Assembly: GCA_965651535.1 (NCBI GenBank)
Contig: CBFGSX010000027.1
Location: forward strand, 1 to 17,073
DNA length: 17,073 nucleotides
DNA from: JAQGJA01 sp965651535
GTDB lineage: Bacteria; Pseudomonadota; Alphaproteobacteria; Micavibrionales; SZUA-601
Reading direction: 5' to 3'
Position numbers and translations under genes: made by a program. Shown one piece after another: positions 1-8,084 of the stretch (its first letter is position 1; every line of letters starts with the position of its first letter). The notes under the pieces were generated by a model. It was given only the letters and a program-made list of their open reading frames with translations, was not told the DNA's origin and made no database searches.

Positions 1-192
1 GGGCCGGGGCTTTTCATCATGGACGGGCTGCAGGAAACGGCCTATCTGATCGGCAATCCCAAAAAGAAAATCTCCTATCGTGCCGTGCGCAACAACGCCG
101 AATTCCAGAAACAGGCCAAGGCGATCAGCCACCAACTCTCTTTGGATCTGTCGTCGAACGCCTCGGCGACGAAGCCTCCGCGCTTCGACTGA
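1..192 (+). CDS. C-terminal end of an unrecognised protein (5' end outside window)
   Basis: An open frame enters from the left edge and ends at the TGA at 190-192, giving 63 visible residues. The visible part starts GPGLFIMDGLQETAYLIGNP, continues with a basic KKK stretch, and ends in a polar Ser/Ala/Pro tail that looks disordered. I do not recognise the family. Codon use matches the downstream genes. The next gene starts 73 bp later on the same strand, so the two could share a transcript. The frame is continuous from base 1, so the gene is probably truncated by the window edge rather than starting at the internal ATG at 19. Confidence 0.55.
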   Translation, partial: GPGLFIMDGLQETAYLIGNPKKKISYRAVRNNAEFQKQAKAISHQLSLDLSSNASATKPPRFD

Positions 193-202
193 TCCGCCTC
201 TC

Positions 203-231
203 TTGAGCCTCCGCGCCCGCCGTGTTAGCGT
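203..231 (+). promoter_or_regulatory. weak candidate promoter for pntAA
   Basis: TTGAGC (203-208) is followed after 17 bp by TAGCGT (226-231), about 35 bp before the pntAA start. The -10 match is poor, and no clear Shine-Dalgarno stands before the ATG at 266. This is a weak motif match only. Confidence 0.2.
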
Positions 232-265
232 CTGGGGACGTTTTCAACACCGCGATTGGGTTGCC

Positions 266-1428
<1,163 letters not shown>

Positions 1429-1432
<4 letters not shown>

Positions 1433-2307
1433 GCCAGCCGCTTTTGACGCGGCGGCAATTCATGGGCTTGAGCGCGGCGGCCGGAGCGGGCGCGGCCTGG
1501 ACGACCAGCCTCTATGCGCGCAGCTTTTTCGACACATTGACCGTGACGGAATATGCGATTGCGTCGCCGCGCTGGCCGCAGGAAAACGGCACGCTGAATA
1601 TGGCCTTCCTCAGCGATCTGCACGTCGGATGCCCGTCGGTCGATCTCGAAACGCTGGAAAAAATCGTGCAACAGGTGAATGCGCTCCAGGCCGATATCAT
1701 TTTGCTGGGCGGGGATTATGTGACGCGCAGCCCCGGCGCGCAATTTTACCGCCGCGTCCCGCCGCGCGACATTGCCCGGCATTTGCGGCGTCTGGCCGCG
1801 CCTTTGGGCGTTTACGCGGTGCTGGGCAATCACGATTGGGCGGCGCATGGCTCGGCGGTCGGCCGCGCGCTGGAAGAAGAGGGCATGACGGTGCTGGAAA
1901 ACGCGGCGGTGCCGATTGATGGACGCGCCCGGCGTTTCTGGATCGCGGGGCTGGCCGATTATCTGATGCGACGCGCCGATTATGCCGGGACGATGGCGAA
2001 AATCCCCGGCGGCGAGCCGACGATCATGCTGTCGCATGACCCCTTTACCTTCAAGGATGTCACCGGCGGCCCGGTGCTGCAATTATCCGGTCATACGCAT
2101 GGCGGGCAGGTGACGCTGCCTTTCGTGGGCGGGGTGACGAATCCGACGCCGGGCGCGCCGCTGGACTGGCTTTACGGCGAGATACGCAACGGCGAAGACC
2201 GCATGATTATCTCCAGCGGCGTCGGCACCAGCGTGTTGCCCGTCAAGAACACGCCATGCGAAGTCTTGAGGATTGCGCTTTCGCCGGGTCTTGAGTCGCG
2301 CGGCTGA
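1429..2307 (+). CDS. Tat-type calcineurin-like metallophosphoesterase (YaeI-like) inside the pnt operon
   Basis: The 292-residue protein begins with a GTG that overlaps the pntAA stop as GTGA, so translation is probably coupled. The N-terminus TRRQFMGLSAAAGAGAAW (7-24) is a twin-arginine-type signal or anchor: R8-R9, then a hydrophobic stretch. All dinuclear-metal motifs of the calcineurin-like family are present: SDLH (D63, H65), GGD (D96), GNHD (N134, H135), SHD (H203) and GHTHGG (H222, H224). The overall pattern resembles YaeI-type phosphodiesterases, which act on the outer face of the cytoplasmic membrane. The substrate cannot be told from sequence; lipid headgroups or nucleotides are possible. 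Its place between pntAA and pntAB is unusual, since these are normally adjacent. Intact motifs argue against decay. Confidence 0.9.
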
Positions 2308-2346
2308 ACCCATTAGAGTAAGACAGTTTTATACCAAGGATGCCCC

Positions 2347-2817
2347 ATGACTCCGCAGCAGCTTCAGGACACTTCCCGTAACCTTGACGCCAAAATGTCC
2401 GAGTTGATCAGCCGGCTCAAGGCGGTGCAGATGGAGCTGGCGAATTTTACCGGTCGCGCCGCCGAAAGCGTCGGCGCATTGTCGGATCAGGCGGCGGGCG
2501 CATCGGTGTCCGGTAATTTTTTCCTTGATGCTCTGACTGTGTTCATCCTGGCGGCGTTTGTCGGCTATTACGTGGTCTGGAACGTGACCCCGGCGCTGCA
2601 CGCGCCGTTGATGGGGATCACCAACGCGATCTCGTCGGTCATCATCGTCGGCGCGTTGATCGCGGCGGGGCCGACTTTGTTCGGCATCGCCAAGATTTTC
2701 GGCTTTATCGCCATTATTCTGGCTTCGGTGAATATCTTCGGTGGATTCGTCGTCACGAACCGCATGCTCGAGATGTTCAAGAGCAAGAAGCGAAGCGATG
2801 GCAAGCCGAAGGCTTGA
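2347..2817 (+). CDS. pntAB: NAD(P) transhydrogenase subunit alpha part 2 (PntAB, membrane domain)
   Basis: The 156-residue protein is the small membrane piece of the split alpha subunit and forms part of the proton channel (domain II). Three hydrophobic segments are visible at about 58-78, 88-108 and 112-136. They are preceded by a roughly 55-residue hydrophilic, probably helical N-terminus rich in Gln, Ser and Leu. The conserved core around NVTPALHAPLMGITNAISS (79-97) is typical of the family. A clear Shine-Dalgarno, AAGGA (2336-2340), sits 6 bp before the ATG. The gene lies 39 bp after the phosphoesterase and 110 bp before pntB. The N-terminal extension makes it longer than a minimal three-helix PntAB. 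Confidence 0.94.
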   Translation: MTPQQLQDTSRNLDAKMSELISRLKAVQMELANFTGRAAESVGALSDQAAGASVSGNFFLDALTVFILAAFVGYYVVWNVTPALHAPLMGITNAISSVIIVGALIAAGPTLFGIAKIFGFIAIILASVNIFGGFVVTNRMLEMFKSKKRSDGKPKA

Positions 2818-2827
2818 CTGAGCGAAG

Positions 2828-2863
2828 TCCCGGACAGCGCGCATTGGCGCGCGTGATCCGGGA
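2828..2863. repeat. two-part hairpin between pntAB and pntB
   Basis: TCCCGGA (2828-2834) pairs perfectly with TCCGGGA (2857-2863). Inside it GCGCGC (2837-2842) pairs with GCGCGC (2847-2852) around an ATTG loop. No U-run follows, so a role in transcript stability or processing of the pnt mRNA is likelier than termination. It could also be a dispersed palindromic element. Confidence 0.6.
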
Positions 2864-2886
2864 ACTGGAATGGAATTTAGCTGAGC

Positions 2887-2904
2887 TCCCCGCTTGCGCG
2901 GGGA
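2887..2904. repeat. GC-rich hairpin just upstream of pntB
   Basis: TCCCCGC (2887-2893) and GCGGGGA (2898-2904) form a perfect 7-bp stem with a TTGC loop, ending about 10 bp before the pntB Shine-Dalgarno. The core resembles the palindromes at 5582-5601 and 16125-16142, so it may be a copy of the same small dispersed element. It could also insulate the pntB ribosome site. Confidence 0.6.
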
Positions 2905-2927
2905 AGTTGAAAAAGGAAAAATGAATA

Positions 2928-4316
2928 ATGCACTCGATTATTTCCCTTTCTTACTTGATCGCCTCTGTATGCTTTATCATGGCATTGCGCGGGTTGTCGC
3001 ATCCCGAGAGCTCGCGCCGCGGCGTGCTTTACGGCGTGATCGGCATGGCGCTGGCCATCGGCGCGACGCTGTTGTCGCCGGCGGTGAAATCCTATGTCCT
3101 GCCCGTTTTGGGTATCGCCATCGGCGGCGCGATCGGCACGGGGATCGCAAAAAAAGTCGCCATGACCGCGCTGCCGCAACTGATGGCGGCGTTCCATTCG
3201 CTGGTGGGTCTGGCGGCGGTGTTTGTCGCGGCGGCGGCGTTTTTTCATCCGGAATCCTACGGCATCGGCACGGCGGGCGCGATCAAGATCGGCAGCCTTG
3301 TGGAAATGGCGCTGGGCGTGGCGATCGGCGCGGTGACTTTTACCGGCTCGATCGTGGCCTTCGGAAAACTCCAGGGCGTGATCTCGGGCAAGCCGCTGGT
3401 TTTCAAGGGGCAGCACATCCTCAACGCCGCTATCGGTTTTGCGATTCTGGTCTGCATCGTCTTGTTGTGCCTGACGCAATCGCCGTTCTTTTTCCTGTTG
3501 ATCGTCGCGTTGTCGCTTTTGATCGGCGTGCTGATGATCGTCCCGATCGGCGGCGCCGATATGCCGGTGATCGTGTCGATGCTCAATTCCTATTCGGGAT
3601 GGGCGGCGGTCGGGATCGGCTTTACGCTCCAGAACACGTTGTTGATTGTCACGGGCGCGCTGGTCGGCGCCTCTGGTGCGATCCTGTCCTATATCATGTG
3701 CAAGAACATGAACCGTTCGTTCCTTTCGGTGGTGCTGGGCGGCTTCGGTGCCGAGGACGGCGCGGGCGGCGGCCCGGCCATCCCGGCGGACAAGGCGGTC
3801 AAGATCGGAGCGGCGGACGATGCGGCCTTTATCATGAAGAACGCCGAAAGCGTCATCATTGTCCCGGGCTACGGCATGGCCGTGGCCCAGGCCCAGCACG
3901 CGGTCAAAGAAATGGCCGATTTGCTCAAGGCGGCGGGCGTCAAGGTGCGCTATGCGATCCATCCCGTCGCGGGCCGTATGCCCGGCCATATGAACGTGCT
4001 GTTGGCCGAGGCGAATGTGCCCTATGACGAGGTGTTCGAGCTGGACGAGATTAACCGCGAATTCCCGCAATGCGACGTGGCTTTCGTCGTCGGCGCCAAC
4101 GACATCACCAATCCGGCGGCCAAGGACAACCCGGCCAGCCCGATTTACGGCATGCCGATTTTGGATGTGTCCAAGGCCAAGACGGTTTTGTTCGTCAAGC
4201 GTTCCCTGGGCAGCGGCTATGCGGGGATTGAAAATGAGCTGTTCTTCCGTCCCAATACGATGATGCTGCTGGATAACGCCAAGAAAATGGTCGAGCATAT
4301 TATCAAGGCACTCTAA
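2928..4316 (+). CDS. pntB: NAD(P) transhydrogenase subunit beta (PntB)
   Basis: The 462-residue protein carries most of the membrane domain II (about residues 1-260) and the NADP(H)-binding domain III (about 290-462). Key residues match the known enzyme: H90 in FHSLVGLAAV (the E. coli beta His91 site), AVTFTGS, N220 in SMLNSYSGWAA (the Asn222 site), GYGMAVAQAQ from 314, RMPGHMNVLLAEA from 350, GANDITNPAA from 389 and KRSLGSGYAG from 424. The ATG at 2928 gives the proper N-terminus MHSIISLSYLIASV. The Shine-Dalgarno AAAAGGAAAA (2911-2920) lies before it. A second ATG at 2921, closer to that site, is out of frame. With pntAA and pntAB it completes the enzyme. The M42 peptidase follows 53 bp later. 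Confidence 0.97.
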   Translation: MHSIISLSYLIASVCFIMALRGLSHPESSRRGVLYGVIGMALAIGATLLSPAVKSYVLPVLGIAIGGAIGTGIAKKVAMTALPQLMAAFHSLVGLAAVFVAAAAFFHPESYGIGTAGAIKIGSLVEMALGVAIGAVTFTGSIVAFGKLQGVISGKPLVFKGQHILNAAIGFAILVCIVLLCLTQSPFFFLLIVALSLLIGVLMIVPIGGADMPVIVSMLNSYSGWAAVGIGFTLQNTLLIVTGALVGASGAILSYIMCKNMNRSFLSVVLGGFGAEDGAGGGPAIPADKAVKIGAADDAAFIMKNAESVIIVPGYGMAVAQAQHAVKEMADLLKAAGVKVRYAIHPVAGRMPGHMNVLLAEANVPYDEVFELDEINREFPQCDVAFVVGANDITNPAAKDNPASPIYGMPILDVSKAKTVLFVKRSLGSGYAGIENELFFRPNTMMLLDNAKKMVEHIIKAL

Positions 4317-4369
4317 TTCTTTTTTAAGAACTGGGCGCCCAGAGTAATAAAGAAAAGGAGCGTCGCGCC

Positions 4370-5509
4370 ATGGCCGTCAAAAAGAAAAAAACCGCAAAGA
4401 AATCCGTATCCAAAAAGAGCGCAAAAAAGGGATCTTTGATCCTCGACAAAAAAGCGGAAAGTTTCCTTTACGAATATCTGAACAACCCGTCGCCGGTCGG
4501 CTTCGAGGCCGAGGGCCAGAAAATCTGGCTGAAATATCTCAAGCCCTATAGCGACGACAAGATCGTCGATGCCTATGGCACGGCGGTGGCGGTGATCAAT
4601 CCCGGCAAGAAATACAAGGTCGTGATCGAGGCGCACTCGGACGAGATTTCATGGTTCGTGAAATACATCACCGATGACGGTTATCTGTATCTCGAGCGCA
4701 ATGGCGGCTCTGATCACCAGATCGCGCCCTCGATGCGCGTCAATATCCACGGCGACAAGGGCGTCGTGCCGGGCGTGTTCGGCTGGCCCGCCATTCATGT
4801 GCGCGATCCCGCCAAGGAAGAACAGCCCAGCAAAAACAATCTGTTCATCGATATCGGCGCCAAGAACAAGGACGAGGCGCTCAAGATGGGCGTGCGCGTC
4901 GGCTCCGTCATCACCTATGTCGACGGGCTGACCGAGCTGAACAAGAAGTTTTATGTCGGCCGCGCTTTGGATAATCGCATGGGCGGCTTTATCATCGCGC
5001 AGGTTGCGCGCCAGATAAAGGAAAAGCGCATCAAGCTGCCTTTTACCTTGTATGTCGTCAATTCCGTTCAGGAAGAGATCGGCTTGCGCGGGGCCGAGAT
5101 GATCTCGCGCCGCCTCAAGCCGGATGTCGCAATCTGCACGGATGTCACGCATGACACGCATTCGCCCGTCTATAACCGCCGCATCCACGGCGATATCGCC
5201 TGCGGCAAGGGGCCGGTTCTGACCACGGGCCCGGCGGTGCAGAACAACGTGTTGAAATTCATTTCGGACGTCGCCGAAAAGAAAAAGATCAAATTCCAGC
5301 GCCAAGTCGTTTCACGCTCGACGGGCACGGATACGGACAGCTTTGCCTATTCCGCCGAAGGCGTGCCCTCGGCGCTGATTTCCCTGCCGCTCAAATATAT
5401 GCACACCACGGTGGAGACCGTGCAGAAGGATGATATCCAGGGTTGCATCGACCTGTTTATCGCCGTGCTGACAAGCCTCAAGGGCAATGAAGGCTGGAAA
5501 TATTTATAA
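4370..5509 (+). CDS. M42-family metallopeptidase with Lys-rich N-terminal extension
   Basis: The 379-residue protein matches M42 aminopeptidases (FrvX/glutamyl aminopeptidase type), cytoplasmic dinuclear-metal enzymes that usually form tetrahedral dodecamers and trim peptides. Expected metal and catalytic residues are present: AHSDE (H89, D91), RALDNR (bridging D201), VQEEIGLRGA (E235 catalytic, E236), CTDVTHD (D258) and KYMHT (H345). The first 20 residues, MAVKKKKTAKKSVSKKSAKK, are a Lys/Ala/Ser tail of the kind found in nucleic-acid-binding proteins and are not part of the family core. The Shine-Dalgarno AAAAGGAG ends 9 bp before the ATG. The gene follows pntB on the same strand and may be co-transcribed. 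Two hairpins follow its stop. Confidence 0.92.
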   Translation: MAVKKKKTAKKSVSKKSAKKGSLILDKKAESFLYEYLNNPSPVGFEAEGQKIWLKYLKPYSDDKIVDAYGTAVAVINPGKKYKVVIEAHSDEISWFVKYITDDGYLYLERNGGSDHQIAPSMRVNIHGDKGVVPGVFGWPAIHVRDPAKEEQPSKNNLFIDIGAKNKDEALKMGVRVGSVITYVDGLTELNKKFYVGRALDNRMGGFIIAQVARQIKEKRIKLPFTLYVVNSVQEEIGLRGAEMISRRLKPDVAICTDVTHDTHSPVYNRRIHGDIACGKGPVLTTGPAVQNNVLKFISDVAEKKKIKFQRQVVSRSTGTDTDSFAYSAEGVPSALISLPLKYMHTTVETVQKDDIQGCIDLFIAVLTSLKGNEGWKYL

Positions 5510-5533
5510 AACATTCCGTCATACCAAGTCGTA

Positions 5534-5553
5534 ACCCTTGCGCAAGCGAGGGT
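5534..5553. terminator. hairpin with GCAA loop between convergent genes
   Basis: ACCCTTGC pairs with GCGAGGGT (8 bp including one G-U) around a GCAA tetraloop. It lies 24 bp after the M42 peptidase stop. There is no long U-run, so termination is uncertain. It may be one arm of a dispersed palindrome family, since its flank CGTCATACC resembles the CGTCACC that begins the element at 16120. Confidence 0.45.
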
Positions 5554-5581
5554 CTGCCCGGTGTGTCCGTTATTTCTATGG

Positions 5582-5601
5582 ACCCCCGCTTTCGCAGGGG
5601 T
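5582..5601. repeat. palindrome ACCCCCGC-N4-GCAGGGGT
   Basis: ACCCCCGC and GCAGGGGT pair around a TTTC loop with one C-A mismatch. It lies 15 bp after the amidase stop on the opposite strand, so together with 5534-5553 it separates two converging transcripts. The core is close to those at 2887-2904 and 16125-16142. Confidence 0.5.
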
Positions 5602-5616
5602 TGCGTGTAAAGAGAG

Positions 5617-6855
5617 CTAATACGCCGCGCGTTTGCTTGTATCGGTGAAATAGCGGTGGATCACGTCGGCGACGGCGCGGCCCAGTTTGCGCCGATAGCC
5701 CGGATCGCTCAGGTTCTTGGCCTCGATCTTGTTCGACAGAAAGCCCAGCTCGATCAGGACGCTGGGGACATCCGGTGCTTTCAGCACGGCAAAGCCCGCG
5801 CTGCGGTGGGGGCGCTGGGGCAGCATGGATACGCCTTTGCCGCGAAAAGTGGATACGACCGTCTCGGCCAGCACGCGCGACTGGTTCATCGTATCGCGCG
5901 TCACCAGATCGAGCAGAATGCCGGCGACATCCGAATCCACTTCCCCGACATTGACATTCACCAGATCGTCTGCGGCGTTCTCGCGTGCGGCCAGCTTCGC
6001 GGTCTCGGCATCCGAGGCCTTGTCCGACAGGGTATAGACGCTCGCGCCGCGCACGGCGGAGCGTCCGATGGTGTCGGCGTGCAAAGAGATGAACAGATCG
6101 GCTCCCGCCTGCCGCGCGATGCGCACGCGGTCGGGCAGCTTGATGAAGATATCGCTTTCGCGCGTCAATTTGACGCGGTATTTCCCTTCCTGCTCAAGAA
6201 TTTTTTTCACTTCCTTGGCGACGGCCAACGTAATGTTCTTTTCATACGCGCCGTTGGCCGCAATGGCACCGGGATCGACGCCGCCATGCCCAGGATCAAT
6301 CACGACCAGCGGCTTGGAGCGCGCGGGGGCGGGCGCCTTTTGCGTCGTCTTTTTCGGCGCAACCAGTGGCTGGATGTCGCCGTCTTCAGTCGTCGTGCCG
6401 CGCGTGGCGGTATCCTTTGCGCCGCCGCCTGTGAAAACCTTGTTGATATTCTGACGGAAGGTGATCGGATCGGCGTGTTTCAGGTCAAAGACGTAACGCC
6501 AGGGTCGACCCTGATCGGGCGGCAGACGGAAATGCTTGCCGATCACCATTGGCGTTTTGAGGTCAAGCACGATGCGCCGCGTATCCGTGCGGAATATGCT
6601 GTGGCGATAAGCCTTGATCGTGCCGGAAATATCCCCCTTGTTCATCGGCGCCGACCAGTTGGCTTTGGGGAAGTCGATGACGATACGCGGCGGATTGTTC
6701 AGGACAAAGGCGCGATAGGGCATGGCGTCGGCGGCGTCGATGGCCACGCGTGTCAAATTACCGTTCTTGCCGAAGCGAATATCATGGATGCCCGCGGCCA
6801 TAACGGAAGCCGTTGCAAGAAAAAACAGACAAAACGCCAGCACCCCTGATTTCAT
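5617..6855 (-). CDS. amiC: N-acetylmuramoyl-L-alanine amidase, AMIN plus Amidase_3 (AmiC-type)
   Basis: The 412-residue secreted zinc amidase cleaves the bond between MurNAc and L-Ala in peptidoglycan, usually for daughter-cell separation. A signal peptide (1 to about 20, ending SVMA) leads into an AMIN domain (about 23-130) that localises the enzyme. A Pro/Ala/Lys/Thr-rich linker (about 145-180) follows, then the Amidase_3 domain (about 183-405). Zinc and catalytic residues are visible: DPGHGG (H190), AYEKN (E205), SLHAD (H259) and ELGFLSN (E369). The ATG at 6855 is chosen because it puts the signal peptide at the N-terminus; the frame is open further upstream, but that stretch overlaps the preceding gene. 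GGTGG a few bases before the start is a modest ribosome site. It lies 52 bp downstream of the M48-like gene, probably in one operon. Confidence 0.93.
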   Translation of the reverse strand: MKSGVLAFCLFFLATASVMAAGIHDIRFGKNGNLTRVAIDAADAMPYRAFVLNNPPRIVIDFPKANWSAPMNKGDISGTIKAYRHSIFRTDTRRIVLDLKTPMVIGKHFRLPPDQGRPWRYVFDLKHADPITFRQNINKVFTGGGAKDTATRGTTTEDGDIQPLVAPKKTTQKAPAPARSKPLVVIDPGHGGVDPGAIAANGAYEKNITLAVAKEVKKILEQEGKYRVKLTRESDIFIKLPDRVRIARQAGADLFISLHADTIGRSAVRGASVYTLSDKASDAETAKLAARENAADDLVNVNVGEVDSDVAGILLDLVTRDTMNQSRVLAETVVSTFRGKGVSMLPQRPHRSAGFAVLKAPDVPSVLIELGFLSNKIEAKNLSDPGYRRKLGRAVADVIHRYFTDTSKRAAY

Positions 6856-6907
6856 GGTTCCACCATAAGCAAGCGTTCCGGGACGGACAAGTGTTTTGCG
6901 CCTGTCT

Positions 6908-7672
6908 TTAGGCCGGACAAAGGCGTGGAACGCCAAGGCGGCGCTTTTCTGCGAGGAGGTTTTTGCAATTTTTCGACGATTTCCGGATGCGGGTAAAATC
7001 GGACGGCTTATCCCGGAACACGTGTTGAATCTTGGCAAAGGGCCTGCGTTTGCTGCGGCGGTGTTCCGAGGGGTAGAGCATCGAGGCTTGTGCGATCACC
7101 GATCGCGTCGGGACTTCCGGTATCAGCCTGTCGGCAAAACGCGCCGCTGCCATTTCTTCGCGGCGCGCCGGATAAAATAAAATCGCCTGCGTCGTCTTTT
7201 GTGCCAGCGTGCCCAAAGCTGTTCCGGCGCAGGCCCCGACCGCACCGGACAGGATATAACCCAGTGCCGCCCCGCCGACCGGAAGCGTCCAGCCAAAATT
7301 TCGGGCCATGTGGCGGGCGGGCGCAGCGATTTTCCGGCACAACATATTCTGGCGGGATTTTGTGAAAAGACGTCCGATTTCGTGCGCGACGATTTTATTT
7401 GCCGTCGCCGGGCTGTGATGGGCAAAATTTTCATTATAAACAAACTGTCCCGGGTCGGGCCGGAGCCGAAGGTCGTATCCCCCGCTGAAAGGGGTATAGT
7501 GCAGGGGTAAAGGCGTCGTCAGAAATTCTTGGCGTTGCGCCGCCGTCAGGCGCAAATAAGACAGGGTCTTGTCATCTGCTGCCGCCAAAAAGTCCCGGAT
7601 ACGGGTGACCGATGCATGGATCATCTCTTCGGCAATCGCGGCGTCAACAGGCAAGGGGAAGTCATCGTGCAT
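6908..7672 (-). CDS. degenerate M48-like membrane protein, zinc site apparently lost
   Basis: The 254-residue protein has the outline of an M48 (Ste24/HtpX-like) metallopeptidase. KIVAHEIGR at 93-101 takes the place of the HExxH helix. A hydrophobic segment follows at about 129-157, then REEMAAARFADRL (171-183) in the position of the E-x-x-A-D motif, and YPSEHRR (200-206), which resembles the late THPs..R motif. The second His of HExxH is Arg101 (codon CGT, one transition from CAT). The Glu expected four residues before D181 is Ala177. It therefore looks like a pseudo-enzyme, although the frame is intact. The tail after about 210 is basic. It precedes amiC in the same direction. The family assignment is by motif order only. 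Confidence 0.6.
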   Translation of the reverse strand: MHDDFPLPVDAAIAEEMIHASVTRIRDFLAAADDKTLSYLRLTAAQRQEFLTTPLPLHYTPFSGGYDLRLRPDPGQFVYNENFAHHSPATANKIVAHEIGRLFTKSRQNMLCRKIAAPARHMARNFGWTLPVGGAALGYILSGAVGACAGTALGTLAQKTTQAILFYPARREEMAAARFADRLIPEVPTRSVIAQASMLYPSEHRRSKRRPFAKIQHVFRDKPSDFTRIRKSSKNCKNLLAEKRRLGVPRLCPA

Positions 7673-7728
7673 CCGCTGTTTTAACCCATTTTCTTGGTTT
7701 ATGTCAATGCAATCCCGGGTTTTCCTTC

Positions 7729-7757
7729 TTGCTCTTTAACCTTTGGCCCCCTATAGT
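7729..7757 (+). promoter_or_regulatory. candidate rne promoter
   Basis: TTGCTC (7729-7734) is separated by 17 bp from TATAGT (7752-7757). Transcription from here would give rne a leader of about 320 bases, which suits a gene known in enterobacteria to be regulated through its long 5' UTR. The rest of 7673-8084 holds no convincing gene. Confidence 0.5.
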
Positions 7758-7829
7758 CAGGCCTACAGATTTTGCCCATAAGGGGGCGGCGACGGTGATA
7801 ACCTTATTTTCGCGGCGTCCGAAGGGTCA

Positions 7830-7851
7830 AATGACCGAATTGCCGGTCATT
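7830..7851 (+). promoter_or_regulatory. hairpin in the rne leader
   Basis: AATGACCG (7830-7837) and CGGTCATT (7844-7851) are perfect inverted repeats around a 6-base loop. The hairpin lies in the presumed rne 5' UTR, about 235 bases before the start codon, with no U-run directly after it. It could be an RNA element or a protein-binding palindrome. Confidence 0.5.
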
Positions 7852-8050
7852 CAGGGATTTTTGGTGAGGCCGTTGTGACGGGATTTTTTATTCCCATTCA
7901 GTCATTTAATTTAATAGCGCCGATTCTGGCGCTGGCGTGGCTGGCGTCGCGATTGTTGGACAATGGAGGCGGCCGCCGCGCCGTTTTCGCGCGAATCGTC
8001 TAGGTTCGGCCACCACTTTTTCAAATCCCTGAGAACCGGCGCAACACCGC

Positions 8051-8068
8051 CCGCGCGTTTTCGCGCGG
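8051..8068 (+). promoter_or_regulatory. GC-rich hairpin directly before the rne ribosome site
   Basis: CCGCGCG (8051-8057) and CGCGCGG (8062-8068) form a perfect 7-bp stem with a TTTT loop. It ends two bases before the purine-rich Shine-Dalgarno AAAAGGGGA (8071-8079); the start codon is at 8085. This is well placed to affect ribosome access or to be a site for RNase E feedback. Confidence 0.55.
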
Positions 8069-8084
8069 CCAAAAGGGGATTAAC

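Noticed and set aside
2877..4298. Long minus-strand open frame opposite pntB (473 codons)
   Set aside because: Its product is Arg/His/Asp-rich low-complexity, as expected from the complement of a GC-rich gene, and the plus strand encodes a fully recognisable PntB.
7612..7878. Plus-strand 88-codon frame upstream of rne
   Set aside because: It overlaps the minus-strand M48-like gene start and the likely rne promoter, has no good ribosome site, and looks non-coding.
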